DNA of 64,000 nucleotides from Mucilaginibacter sp. (lineage in GTDB: Bacteria; Bacteroidota; Bacteroidia; Sphingobacteriales; Sphingobacteriaceae), in the NCBI GenBank assembly GCA_028288025.1, contig JAQBOM010000021.1, forward strand, positions 62,001 to 126,000, read 5' to 3'. Below the pieces are notes generated by a model. It had not been told where the DNA came from. It worked only from the letters and a program-made list of their open reading frames with translations, and made no database searches. Below are positions 9,052 to 18,340 of this stretch, one piece after another. The position numbers were made by a program, and so were the translations under genes. Within the stretch, counting starts at the first letter, position 1. Every line of letters begins with the position of its first letter.

Positions 9052-9368
9052 AAATTTGGTGATTTGAAAATTTGAAGATGAATAAAAAAATGGATTATAC
9101 AGAAATATTGACTATTGCTCAAAACAAATTGGGCACTAAATATGAGTATGTAATAAATGAAATTAAGGCTAAAATTGGAAGCGGATCAACTGGTGGCGAA
9201 ATAGGGGCGTTAGTCGGGGGCTATTTATAGACTCTAAGAGATCAAAATCATCCCGCTTATTTGCTTATAAAAAGCGAAGTGGACTCATATCTGTCATCCT
9301 TTGTATTTAAATAGCGGATTTAAAATTCACATTTTCAAATTGCCTAATTTTCAAATCTTCAAATTATA
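9047..9368. repeat. Octamer-phased inverted repeat pair flanking a broken small gene
   Basis: The left arm (about 9047-9077) reads as 8-base units related to AATTTGAA; the right arm (about 9329-9368) reads as TTCAAATT-type 8-base units, that is, the same motif inverted. GATTTGAAAATTTGAAGAT (9060-9078) and its near-complement at 9350-9366 face each other. The pair encloses the interrupted small reading frame at 9078-9314. The last bases of the window (63983-64000) carry the same TTTTCAAATTTTCA motif. Confidence 0.65.
9078..9314 (+). pseudogene. Small hypothetical gene interrupted by an in-frame TAG
   Basis: From ATG 9078 the frame runs 50 codons to TAG at 9228-9230 and then continues open in the same frame for 27 codons (TLRDQNHPAYLLIKSEVDSY...) to TAG 9312-9314. 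The joined 78-codon product looks coherent: a helical N-terminus (MDYTEILTIAQNKLG), a SGSTGGEIGAL turn and a helical end. An AAG-to-TAG change would explain the stop. I do not know the family. Either the gene is dead, or only the 50-residue part is made. Confidence 0.45.
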
Positions 9369-9933
9369 AATGCGTATTACTCCTGAACAACTTTATCGCG
9401 ATAGCCAATAGAATAATCCCGAACGCTTTCCTCAATATATTCAATCCTGTTTTACCCAGCAGGTGTTCGATCCATTTCACATTTTTAAGTACCAGGTAAA
9501 CAAACAAAGTATTCAGCACAATGCCAACTATAATATTCTGTGTCTGGTACTGCGTTCTCAAAGAGAGAAGTGTTGTCATAGTCCCCGCGCCGGCGATAAG
9601 TGGGAAGGCAAGCGGCACAATGGATATGGTTTCGGGCATTTCCTCGTTAAAAAACTTAACGCCGAGGGTCATCTCCATGGCGATAATAAATATCACCAGC
9701 GAACCTGCTATCGCGAACGACGCTACATCAAGGCCTATAATTTTCAGTAGTTCCTCGCCGATAAACAAAAAGCCGACCATCAGCACAAGGACCGCGATGC
9801 TCGCCCGCTCCGACTGGATATGTCCGGCGCGCTGCCGCATTTCGATGATAACGGGTATAGCGCCCAGGATATCAATGATCGCAAACAGGATCATGGTTAC
9901 AGAAAGTACCTCTCTGAAAATTAAAGGATGCAT
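9364..9933 (-). CDS. MarC family membrane protein
   Basis: 189 residues with six hydrophobic segments and the MarC (UPF0056) signatures: FREVLSVTMILFAIIDILGAIPVI near the N-terminus, the SFAIAGSLVIFIIAMEM helix and FPLIAGAGTMTTLLSL in the middle, and RKAFGIILLAIAIKLF at the end. It was once linked to multiple antibiotic resistance through gene neighbourhood in E. coli, a link since withdrawn; its actual role is unknown. Start is ATG at 9933. The stop lies at the edge of the 8-base repeat arm. Confidence 0.9.
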   Translation of the reverse strand: MHPLIFREVLSVTMILFAIIDILGAIPVIIEMRQRAGHIQSERASIAVLVLMVGFLFIGEELLKIIGLDVASFAIAGSLVIFIIAMEMTLGVKFFNEEMPETISIVPLAFPLIAGAGTMTTLLSLRTQYQTQNIIVGIVLNTLFVYLVLKNVKWIEHLLGKTGLNILRKAFGIILLAIAIKLFRSNTHL

Positions 9934-9986
9934 AAGCGCCAGGTTTTATTTTATAAATATCGCTTATTTAAATAAAAGCTGCAATG

Positions 9987-10979
9987 TTAATGAAGCCTGT
10001 CTGTCATGTCGAAATGATCTGTAGATTCATACCCGGTAGGCATCTTATTGAATGCCGAGTATAAAATACATTTATTGCCTTCGTTCATACCGGGCATCAT
10101 CTTTTCCACTGCTTTTCTAACCTGTAAATTTTCCTTTTTTATATCTGTGGTATCCTTCAGGCTATAATGCGTCATGTAATATATTATCGGGAAGGTTCCC
10201 ACATCATTTTTTTGAACATATACGCCTGTTAACATCGGGCCGGTGGACACCTGGCTGAGAACAATCGGAAACCGGTATGCCAGCTTAACTGCGTATTGTA
10301 CTTTCGAATAAAGTTTTTGTGCGTCACCCTCATCCGGGTATTGCCAATATGCGCACGGTTTAAAGCATCTGGTAGCCAATTGCAGATTGTTCAGCGCAGC
10401 CTGGAGCTGTCCTTTTTCGCATTGTTTTCTGGCCAGGGCGTATAGTTCGGGGGCTGTTTTCCCGTTAACGGTATAAGGGGCAAGATCCAGCTTTATAATT
10501 TTCCAGCCGTAATTAAATTTGGCATAAATAAGGCTTACCATATATTTATTGTCGGATTTTTTGGGCACAAAAAAAGCAAAATACATTTCAGTGGCAGCAT
10601 AAGGATACAGTACCGCATACCGGTTCATATCACCATTTGCCACGCGCACGGTGTCGGTGTCCTTATATTTATGTACTACGTAATATTCATCCAGCAGCTC
10701 ATAGGCATTGTCATTCAGCCGGTTGCTGATGAGCTCAACCTGGCGCTCGTTATTATTTGCGATCATCTCCTTTGATAAAACAGCTTTCAGGTGTTTGGGG
10801 TCATTCGCTTTCAGGTATTTCAGTGCTTCGTTATTAAGCTGTTGAAAGTCGCTTCGTTTTCCGGAATTTATTTTCCCGTTCTTCCATGAGCCCGGCACGG
10901 TAGGCGCGCACGACTGGATGATCAGAAAAAGTGCGCAAATCAGCACTGATTTAAGGTGATTAGGGTGAAAGGTTTTCAT
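9987..10979 (-). CDS. Hypothetical lipoprotein (330 aa)
   Basis: ATG at 10979 is preferred to an upstream GTG because MKTFHPNHLKSVLICALFLI followed by IQSC is a proper lipoprotein signal with Cys at residue 24. After a KNGKINSGKRSDFQ linker the body is mixed alpha/beta without a family I recognise. The segment YALARKQCEKGQLQAALNNL looks like a single TPR-type helix pair and there are three Cys in the CFKPCAY region. It is probably anchored in the periplasm. It is divergent from the TPR gene at 11170 with about 190 bases between. Confidence 0.6.
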   Translation of the reverse strand: MKTFHPNHLKSVLICALFLIIQSCAPTVPGSWKNGKINSGKRSDFQQLNNEALKYLKANDPKHLKAVLSKEMIANNNERQVELISNRLNDNAYELLDEYYVVHKYKDTDTVRVANGDMNRYAVLYPYAATEMYFAFFVPKKSDNKYMVSLIYAKFNYGWKIIKLDLAPYTVNGKTAPELYALARKQCEKGQLQAALNNLQLATRCFKPCAYWQYPDEGDAQKLYSKVQYAVKLAYRFPIVLSQVSTGPMLTGVYVQKNDVGTFPIIYYMTHYSLKDTTDIKKENLQVRKAVEKMMPGMNEGNKCILYSAFNKMPTGYESTDHFDMTDRLH

Positions 10980-11106
10980 ATCAGCCACTAATATAATATT
11001 TACCAGTAATATAAAACAAGGGTTAATAAATTTTAAAGCAGAAAAGTAAGAAACCGCATAAACGCAAATTTATATTTGATATTAAACGCGTATAGCGATT
11101 TTTGCC

Positions 11107-11136
11107 TTTGTTTTTTTACAAAGAATTTTATATTTG
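11107..11136 (+). promoter_or_regulatory. Bacteroidota-type promoter for the TPR gene
   Basis: TTTG at 11107-11110 and TATATTTG at 11129-11136 (18 bases between) fit the -33 TTTG / -7 TAnnTTTG consensus of Bacteroidota primary sigma. Transcription would start near 11142, about 28 bases before the ATG at 11170. Confidence 0.7.
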
Positions 11137-11169
11137 AGGATAATTTTTTAACTGTAAGCAATTATTCGC

Positions 11170-12756
11170 ATGAAAAAAATTTTACTATATATCCCACTTT
11201 TCTTACCCTTGGTTTCAATAGCACAAGTATTTTCAACAGAACAACAGCATGACCTTTTTTTTGACAAAGGCGTTGAATTATATAATAAAAAAGATTTTAC
11301 CGGTGCGGTAGAATATTTTACCAAAGAAATTAAACTGAACCCTAATAATCTTGACGCTTACAATTACAAAGGTATTATTGAGGTTGAGCAGGGCAATTAT
11401 AAGGGTGCTATTGAAGTTTTTACAAAAGAAATCAATGTAAACCCCTACGCCGATATGGCCTATTCGAACAGGGCCTTCGCCAAACTTAATTCCAACGATT
11501 TTAAAGGTGCCATTGAGGATTGCGACCACGCGATTGCAATAAATCCTAAAAATATGCCCGCCTATACGAATAGAGGAAATGCCAAAAACAGACTGGGTGA
11601 TTTTAAGGGCGGTATTGTAGACTTCAACAAAGTTCTTGAAATAGACCCAAGCAGCGCCGCCGCTTATACAAACAGGGGTAATTCAAAAAACGGGCTTTTA
11701 GATTTTAAGGGCGGGCTTGAGGATTTTAATAAAGCAATTGACCTGGATTCAAAAATGCCCGAAACATACCTTGACCGTGGCATCGCAAAAAACGCCCTCA
11801 AGGACACCTATGGCGCAATTGATGATTTTGGAAAGGCTATTGCGATAAACCCGAACTACGAGGCGGCATACTTGTACCGGGGAGAACAACGGGTTGAGCT
11901 CAACAACTATACAGATGCAATGGCCGATTTTAACCGGGCGATAACACTGAATCCCAAATTTGCAGAGGCGTACGCAAAAAGAGCCGCATTAAATATTAAA
12001 CTTGAAAATTATGGCGCCGCCGGAAACGACCTGGCAAAAGCGTCAACGTTAAGTCCAAACGAACCTGAAATTTACTTTGAACAAGCAGAGCTAAAACTCA
12101 AACTTTTAGACTACCCCGCCGCAATAGAGGGTTTTACCAAGGCATTATCCATTAAGCCGGAGTACGCAGAGGCTTACCACGACAGGGGTGTCGCCAAATT
12201 AAATTCAGGTGATATACCGGGCGCAATTACTGATTTTAATCGTGCCATCGCTTTATCACCAACCGAAACGGCCTATTATAATCGCGGACTGGCAGAACTG
12301 TCGTTGCATCAAAACAAGGCCGCCCTGGCTGATTTCAGCAAATCACTCGAAATAAATCCGAATTATAATGATGCCTATTATTACCGTGCAGCGGTAGTAA
12401 TGGAAACGGGCAATTTTACCGCTGCCATTACTGACCTGAACAAGGCTATCGCCGCTAATATAAACCTGCCGGTTGCCTATTATATGCGGGGGTTTGCCTA
12501 TGCAGCCATAAAAAACAATACGTCTGCAATGGCGGACCTGACAAAAGCCATTGAACTAAACCCGTCAAACAACGGCCCCTACTTTGCCCGGGGGAAAATA
12601 TATTTCGCCTTAAATAACAAGACCGCAGCAAAAGCCGACTGGGCTAAATCAGCAGCCCTGGGCAACAGGGAAGCAGCCTTTTTATTAAAGTTGCCTGCTT
12701 CTACTCACGTAAAACGTCCGGCGTCGCCCGCTGGATGGGTGGTTTGGAAAAAGTGA
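11170..12756 (+). CDS. Exported tetratricopeptide repeat protein with about 14 TPRs
   Basis: 528 residues: a signal peptide (MKKILLYIPLFLPLVSIAQ) followed by consecutive 34-residue TPR units from about 25 to 500, each with the pattern A-x-x-x-x-G-x2-A-x2-D-F-x-K-A-I-x-L-x-P. Repeats such as GDFKGGIVDFNKVLEIDPSS and LLDFKGGLEDFNKAIDLDSK are clear neighbours by duplication. It likely forms a long superhelical scaffold in the periplasm or on the surface. There is no catalytic domain. The partner is unknown. Confidence 0.88.
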   Translation: MKKILLYIPLFLPLVSIAQVFSTEQQHDLFFDKGVELYNKKDFTGAVEYFTKEIKLNPNNLDAYNYKGIIEVEQGNYKGAIEVFTKEINVNPYADMAYSNRAFAKLNSNDFKGAIEDCDHAIAINPKNMPAYTNRGNAKNRLGDFKGGIVDFNKVLEIDPSSAAAYTNRGNSKNGLLDFKGGLEDFNKAIDLDSKMPETYLDRGIAKNALKDTYGAIDDFGKAIAINPNYEAAYLYRGEQRVELNNYTDAMADFNRAITLNPKFAEAYAKRAALNIKLENYGAAGNDLAKASTLSPNEPEIYFEQAELKLKLLDYPAAIEGFTKALSIKPEYAEAYHDRGVAKLNSGDIPGAITDFNRAIALSPTETAYYNRGLAELSLHQNKAALADFSKSLEINPNYNDAYYYRAAVVMETGNFTAAITDLNKAIAANINLPVAYYMRGFAYAAIKNNTSAMADLTKAIELNPSNNGPYFARGKIYFALNNKTAAKADWAKSAALGNREAAFLLKLPASTHVKRPASPAGWVVWKK

Positions 12757-12851
12757 GGAGAACACACTTGTAACAATCTTATGATATTACCGGGGCATTT
12801 GAGCTGTGAATACATTTTTTGTAATTTACATTCTCATTAAACCGCCTCGTC

Positions 12852-15278
12852 ATGAAGAAACTCATACTTCCTTTATTATTGCTGTTAACATTCGAAATTA
12901 AAGCACAGGATGCTGTCAGCTACCAGGTACCGCCTAAAGAAATCGCCGAGCTGTTGCTGGCTAAACCCACCCCGTCTGTCAGCATCGATTCAAAAGCAGA
13001 ATGGTTGTTATTTATGGAACGTTCGTCGTATCCATCAGTGGCCGACCTCGCTATGCCCGAGCTGCGCATTGCCGGATTACGCATCAACCCGAACAACTTC
13101 GCGCCAAGCAGGCAGGCGTTTATTGATAACTTTACGTTAAAAAATATCAAGACAGGGCAAACCTTCCCGGTAACCGGCCTGCCACAGCCATTGCATGCAG
13201 GCAATATCAACTGGAGTCCCGGCCAAAAGAAAATATTATTTACACAAACCAATCCCAAAAGCATTGATCTGTATGTGATCGACATTGCTGCCAAAAAAGC
13301 GATGAAAGTAAATAAAATGCCTTTAAATGTGGTACTGGGCGGTGGCGTTTCATGGCTCGACGATCAGGTTATATTATACCATACCACCGTTAAGCCGGCT
13401 ACTTTTGCACCGCAAAAGCCCTTAATGCCCAAAGGGCCTACCATTCAGCAAAATTTAGGAAAAGCTGCACCAAGTGCCACTTTCGAGGATTTGATCAAGT
13501 CTCCGTTTGATGAGCAGTTATTTGAATTTTATGCAACCTCGCAGCTGGTACAAAATAAGGGCGGTGTTGAAACGCCGATAGGCAAACCGGCGATGTATGA
13601 TAATATCAGCCTGTCGCCCGATAAAAAATATATGCTGCTGCGCACCATCAGGAAACCATTCTCGTACCTGGTTACGGCGGGCGGTTTCCCATCAACAGCA
13701 ACCATTACCGATATAAAAGGAAAAGTCGTGAAAGTGCTTGCCGAGCTGCCATCAGCCGAAGGCCGGCCGTCGGGCAATGATAATACGCAGAACATCGACC
13801 GCAGTATAGGCTGGAGGCTGGACGAGCCTGCAACCATTACCTGGTGCCACCCGCTGGATAGCGGGCTGATCAAAAAGAAAATGGAATTCCACGATGCCGT
13901 TCATGCTTTGAGTGCACCGTTTAACGGCGAGGCAAAAGAACTTTTCAAAACGCAGATGCGCTATCGCAACACCATATGGGGCAACAGCACGCTTGCTTTG
14001 GTTTACGAAATGTCCCGCGGCAAGCAAACAGAAAGGGTTAGCCGTTATAATCCATCAACAGGCAGCCTCGAAACGCTATACGACCGAAACCAAACAGATG
14101 CCTATAATGATCCTGGAGAACCGGTTACTGAGAAAAATAAATTTGGCCGCGAAGTGATCTACCCCGTTGATAACGGTAACAAAATACTGATGAATAACCC
14201 GGTTGGCTCATCCGCAAAAGGCGACCTGCCGTTTCTGGCCAAATTTGATCTAAGCACGAAGAAGAATGAAATATTATGGCGCTGCAGCGAAGGCTATTAT
14301 GAGGCCGTTGTAGATGTTATAGACCCTGACAAACTGGTATTGCTTACCCGTAAGGAATCGCAAGCTGAAGCGCCAAATTATTATATCAAAAACCTGGAGC
14401 TAAAAATGGCCGACCAGCCGGTTACCCGGTTCACCAACCCATACCCGCAACTGGTAGGGGTTAGCAAACAAAAAGTATCGTACAAGCGTGCGGATGGTGT
14501 TAGCCTTACCGGCGATCTTTATCTGCCCAAAGGCTATAATAAAGAAAAAGACGGCCCGCTGCCGGTTTTAATATGGGCATACCCGCGCGAGTTTAATTCG
14601 GCTGCCGATGCCGCGCAGATCCGAGGGTCTCAAAACAGGTTTATTGCTATCAGCTGGGCTTCGCCGATATTTTGGGTTACGCAGGGGTATGCGGTTTTGG
14701 ATAATGCCGAAATGCCCATCGTGGCCAAAGAAGGCAAGAAGCCCAATGACACGTTTGTTGACCAGCTAAAGATGAATGCGGAAGCGGCTATAAATAAACT
14801 GGCAGATATGGGCGTCGGCGACCGTAACCGCGTGGCGGTTGGTGGCCATAGCTACGGCGCTTTTATGACCGCCAATTTGCTGGCGCATACAAACCTGTTT
14901 AAAGCCGGCATCGCCCGCAGCGGCGCTTATAACCGCACACTGACGCCTTTCGGCTTCCAGAACGAGGACCGCACCTATTGGGACGATCCGCAATTGTATT
15001 ATGAAATGAGCCCCTTTAGCTATGCCAACAAAATTAAAACGCCAATTTTACTGATACACGGCGATGCCGACGATAACCCCGGTACCTTCCCAATTAACAG
15101 CGAGCGGTTGTTTAATGCCATAAAAGGTTTTGGCGGTACCGTGCGGTTTGTTTTTTTACCTTACGAGGCGCATAGTTACCGTGGTAAAGAAAACCTGCTG
15201 CACATGCTTTGGGAAATGAATACCTGGCTCAATAAATATGTAAAAAATGCCGAGCCGGTTAAAATGGCGAGTAAATAA
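12852..15278 (+). CDS. S9 family (prolyl-oligopeptidase type) serine peptidase, exported
   Basis: 808 residues with a signal peptide ending in KAQ (about residue 19), an N-terminal beta-propeller-like half with WD40-like turns (LSPDKKYMLLRTIRKP) and a C-terminal alpha/beta-hydrolase domain from about 545. The catalytic triad can be placed: Ser667 in GGHSYGAF, Asp740 in HGDADD, His774 in YEAHSYRG. This matches the S9C/glutamyl-peptidase-like branch common in Bacteroidota, which trims peptides in the periplasm. It is convergent with the MFS gene with two bases between the stops. Confidence 0.9.
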   Translation: MKKLILPLLLLLTFEIKAQDAVSYQVPPKEIAELLLAKPTPSVSIDSKAEWLLFMERSSYPSVADLAMPELRIAGLRINPNNFAPSRQAFIDNFTLKNIKTGQTFPVTGLPQPLHAGNINWSPGQKKILFTQTNPKSIDLYVIDIAAKKAMKVNKMPLNVVLGGGVSWLDDQVILYHTTVKPATFAPQKPLMPKGPTIQQNLGKAAPSATFEDLIKSPFDEQLFEFYATSQLVQNKGGVETPIGKPAMYDNISLSPDKKYMLLRTIRKPFSYLVTAGGFPSTATITDIKGKVVKVLAELPSAEGRPSGNDNTQNIDRSIGWRLDEPATITWCHPLDSGLIKKKMEFHDAVHALSAPFNGEAKELFKTQMRYRNTIWGNSTLALVYEMSRGKQTERVSRYNPSTGSLETLYDRNQTDAYNDPGEPVTEKNKFGREVIYPVDNGNKILMNNPVGSSAKGDLPFLAKFDLSTKKNEILWRCSEGYYEAVVDVIDPDKLVLLTRKESQAEAPNYYIKNLELKMADQPVTRFTNPYPQLVGVSKQKVSYKRADGVSLTGDLYLPKGYNKEKDGPLPVLIWAYPREFNSAADAAQIRGSQNRFIAISWASPIFWVTQGYAVLDNAEMPIVAKEGKKPNDTFVDQLKMNAEAAINKLADMGVGDRNRVAVGGHSYGAFMTANLLAHTNLFKAGIARSGAYNRTLTPFGFQNEDRTYWDDPQLYYEMSPFSYANKIKTPILLIHGDADDNPGTFPINSERLFNAIKGFGGTVRFVFLPYEAHSYRGKENLLHMLWEMNTWLNKYVKNAEPVKMASK

Positions 15279-15280
15279 GT

Positions 15281-16441
15281 TTACTCTTTTGCCTGAAGCC
15301 TGAAGCAAAGCAAAAACGCAGCTAAGATATAAAACGACGAAAGGAAGAAAATGCTATGCACGGAAACGGCCGCGGCTACCCCGGCTGTTAACGGCCCGAT
15401 GGTTTGGCCTATGGAGGCATAGCTTTGGTTAACGCCAAGTACTTTTCCTTGTTCCGCTTTATCTATATTATCCGCGATGATGGCATTGAGCATGGGGTTA
15501 CGAAGCCCGTTGAACAAACCGTAAACGCAAAGGCAAACCGCAAAGGGAAGTAACACCGTTAAGAACCCGGATACAAACATAGCCGCCAGGCATAGCAGGC
15601 TCGATAACAGTAAAATAACCGACTTTGAAGAAAACACCTTTGTAAAAAACGGCACGCACATTTGTGCGACAATGCCGCATATCCCAAATGCAGCCATAAA
15701 AATGCCCATAGTTGCGGGGGTGATCTTTAATATATCCTTGCTGAAAATCTGGAAACCAATGATCATGCAAAACTGTGCCATGGTAAGCAGGAAACCGATA
15801 AATATCGCGGTGCCTATTAACGGTCGTTTTAGGGTACTGATCAATGACGCAAATTTGAACTGACTTGAAAAACCGGCCCGCGATTTTTTATCTGTAGGAT
15901 TGGTTTCCTTCAATAAAAAGATGGTGCACAATGTACCGATCAGCGAAATCCCCGCCGCGAAAAAGAAAGGCGCCTGCGGGCTTAGCCTGGTGAACAAGCC
16001 GCCCACCAATGGCCCCACAACAAACCCGAATGCGAAAGCCGAGCTTAAAATACCAAAGCGCTTTGCCCGGTTAGCAGGCGTGGCGGTATCGGCAACCATA
16101 GCCTGGGCGACGGAAATATTGCCGCCTGTTAAGCCGTCGAGTATCCGTGCCGCAAACAATACCCATAATACTTTTGCCTCCGCAAAAAGCAGGAATGAAA
16201 GACATGTACCTGCCAGGCTGATAGCCAGTAAAGGTTTTCGCCCCCATTTATCCGACAGCGAGCCCAAAACCGGCGTGGCAAAAAATTGAGCGATGGAAAA
16301 CGATGCAGTTAAAACACCGAGCGTAGTACCGGTAAGCCCAAATGTTTTACCATAGGTGTAAAGAACAGGAACAATGATGCCAAACCCAAGGGAATTGATA
16401 ATGCAGACAAATACTAATACCCAAAGGTTTTTATCTTTCAT
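15281..16441 (-). CDS. MFS transporter (TetA/multidrug-like)
   Basis: 386 residues, 12 predicted membrane helices. The loop between helices 2 and 3 carries the MFS motif A as GSLSDKWGRKP (about 61-71), and the start of the C-terminal half has the usual break after LKETNPTDKKSRAG. The best general match is the TetA/multidrug H+-antiporter branch (DHA1). The substrate is unknown. Start is ATG at 16441. It could be transcribed alone, because a hairpin terminator (16482) separates it from the upstream permease gene. Confidence 0.88.
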   Translation of the reverse strand: MKDKNLWVLVFVCIINSLGFGIIVPVLYTYGKTFGLTGTTLGVLTASFSIAQFFATPVLGSLSDKWGRKPLLAISLAGTCLSFLLFAEAKVLWVLFAARILDGLTGGNISVAQAMVADTATPANRAKRFGILSSAFAFGFVVGPLVGGLFTRLSPQAPFFFAAGISLIGTLCTIFLLKETNPTDKKSRAGFSSQFKFASLISTLKRPLIGTAIFIGFLLTMAQFCMIIGFQIFSKDILKITPATMGIFMAAFGICGIVAQMCVPFFTKVFSSKSVILLLSSLLCLAAMFVSGFLTVLLPFAVCLCVYGLFNGLRNPMLNAIIADNIDKAEQGKVLGVNQSYASIGQTIGPLTAGVAAAVSVHSIFFLSSFYILAAFLLCFRLQAKE

Positions 16442-16481
16442 GAACGGGGGGTTTATTGTTAACTGTCAAAATACAAGTAAC

Positions 16482-16511
16482 AAAAAAAGGTTCTGACTTG
16501 CAGAACCTTTT
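16482..16511 (-). terminator. Rho-independent terminator of the amino acid permease gene
   Basis: AAAAGGTTCTG (16485-16495) pairs exactly with CAGAACCTTTT (16501-16511) around a 5-base loop. Read on the minus strand the stem is followed by a run of T (16488-16482). It lies 70 bases after the permease stop. Confidence 0.85.
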
Positions 16512-16580
16512 CAATTGCATGATTATATTTTTCAATGACTCAGGTGGCTACCCGTATCTTAAGATAGCGTTAAGACAAAC

Positions 16581-18101
16581 TTATTTTGCTTCAAAATCTG
16601 AAGCTCTTGGCAATGCATCGGCTGCAGCACCCAGTTTACTATGCCTGCGACTATAACTGAAGTAAATTATTAAACCGATAATCATCCAGCCCAGCGCTGC
16701 CAGCTGCGTGCTAAGAGCCAAACTTATGATCATTGCAGCACAAATAAGAATACCCAATATTGGCACAAGCGGGACAAGCGGAGTTCTAAACGGCCTCACA
16801 AGGTTAGGATCCTTTTTGCGAAGGATCATCACGCCGACACATACTACCACAAATGCAAACAAGGTACCTATTGAAGTTAGGTCGCCCGCGACACTTTCCG
16901 GTAAAAATCCGGCAAATAAACCAACGAATACAAAGAGTATCATATTGCTTTTATACGGCGTACGGAATTTTGGATGCAAATCAGAAAATACCTTGGGCAA
17001 CAAACCATCGGTTGACATAGTGTAGAACACCCTCGACTGCCCTAACAGCATAACCAATATCACTGACGAAAAGCCGGCTAATATTGCGATAGTAACCAAT
17101 GTAGAGAGCCATGCATAGCCCGCCATATAATGGCTGATCGCGTAGGCTACAGATGCTTCTTTCCCGGCTTTCATAAAATCGGTATACGGCGCAACGCCTG
17201 TTAATACCCACGAAAACAGGATATACAGAATGGTACAAATAACAAGCGATCCCAATATTCCTATCGGCATATCGCGCTTTGGGTTTTTTGCTTCTTGGGC
17301 GGCTGTAGACACGGCGTCAAACCCAATAAAGGCAAAAAATACTACGCCCGCTCCTCTTAATACGCCGCCCCAGCCGTGATTTTTCCATGGCAGGTAGGAA
17401 TATAATGTTCCGTTCGCCTGCATGACCGGTGGAGCGTTTGCAGGAATCATATAAGGTGTATGATTTACCGGGTTGATGTAATGCCAGCCTATTGCAATAA
17501 ATACCAGCACAATAGCTACTTTAATAAACACAATAACCGCGTTTAGTGTTGCCGATTCTTGTGTTCCTTTTATAAGTACTGCAGATAATAAAAGTAAAAT
17601 AAATAGTGCGGGTAAATTAATAATCCCGTGGTGGCTAACTCCACCCACAAGGATAGACTCCATGGGCGAGTGGCACCACTCATACGGTATTCGGTGCCCG
17701 ACCAGATTATTTAAATATTCACTCCAGCTTATAGAAACCGTTGCTGCACCCAGGGCATACTCTAATACCAGCGCCCATCCAATTATCCACGCGATGATTT
17801 CACCCATAGTGGCGTATGCGTATGTGTAAGCACTGCCGGCAATAGGAATGATTGACGCAAATTCGGCGTAACATAAGCCTGCGAAAGCGCAACCAACAGC
17901 TGCGACAATAAACGAAATGGTTACCGCAGAGCCTGCGTGTTCACCCGCTGCCGAAGCAGTCCTCACAAAAAGGCCGGCTCCGATAATAGCCCCGATACCT
18001 AAAGCGACAAGACTGGTTGCCGTAAGTGTCCGTTTAAGTGTTTCACCCTCTTCAGACGATGCCAATAGCTGTGCAATAGACTTCTTTACAAATAGCTTCA
18101 T
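16581..18101 (-). CDS. APC-family amino acid permease (cationic amino acid transporter-like)
   Basis: 506 residues with about 12-14 helices. The N-terminal helix 1 region GIGAIIGAGLFV is the APC signature; a cytoplasmic N-terminus (MKLFVKKSIAQLLASSEEGE) precedes it. The GFDAVSTAAQEAKNPKRDMP motif in helix 6 and the following loop are typical of CAT/YfnA-like permeases for cationic or branched amino acids. It is a secondary transporter in the inner membrane. A clear terminator follows. It belongs to a different subgroup from the permease at 20737. Confidence 0.9.
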   Translation of the reverse strand: MKLFVKKSIAQLLASSEEGETLKRTLTATSLVALGIGAIIGAGLFVRTASAAGEHAGSAVTISFIVAAVGCAFAGLCYAEFASIIPIAGSAYTYAYATMGEIIAWIIGWALVLEYALGAATVSISWSEYLNNLVGHRIPYEWCHSPMESILVGGVSHHGIINLPALFILLLLSAVLIKGTQESATLNAVIVFIKVAIVLVFIAIGWHYINPVNHTPYMIPANAPPVMQANGTLYSYLPWKNHGWGGVLRGAGVVFFAFIGFDAVSTAAQEAKNPKRDMPIGILGSLVICTILYILFSWVLTGVAPYTDFMKAGKEASVAYAISHYMAGYAWLSTLVTIAILAGFSSVILVMLLGQSRVFYTMSTDGLLPKVFSDLHPKFRTPYKSNMILFVFVGLFAGFLPESVAGDLTSIGTLFAFVVVCVGVMILRKKDPNLVRPFRTPLVPLVPILGILICAAMIISLALSTQLAALGWMIIGLIIYFSYSRRHSKLGAAADALPRASDFEAK

Positions 18102-18236
18102 ATTTTTAATAATAAGATCAGTTTAAATTAATTCAGTTCCCCCAAACGTACTTAAATTTATTTGAAACATAAAGTGCCGAATGTAACAAAGGAAACGGGT
18201 GATAAAAGTCAAATTTTTGCTTGAAAAACAAAAAAA

Positions 18237-18319
18237 CGTCATTGCGAGGTACGAAGCAATCTCTATACTTTACAGGGCGGACCTGCAAGTCGGGGATTGC
18301 TTCGTACCTCGCAATGACG
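18237..18319. repeat. REP-like long inverted repeat (25-base perfect arms)
   Basis: Arm 18237-18261 begins CGTCATTGCGAGGTACGAAG and is exactly complementary to 18295-18319; 33 bases lie between. The word GTCATTGCGAG...GAAGCAATC is a widely seen intergenic palindrome in many bacterial phyla, so this looks like a mobile palindromic unit. It sits between the hppA stop and the permease start on the same strand. Confidence 0.85.
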
Positions 18320-18340
18320 CGGAAGTGCTGTTTTTTTAAA

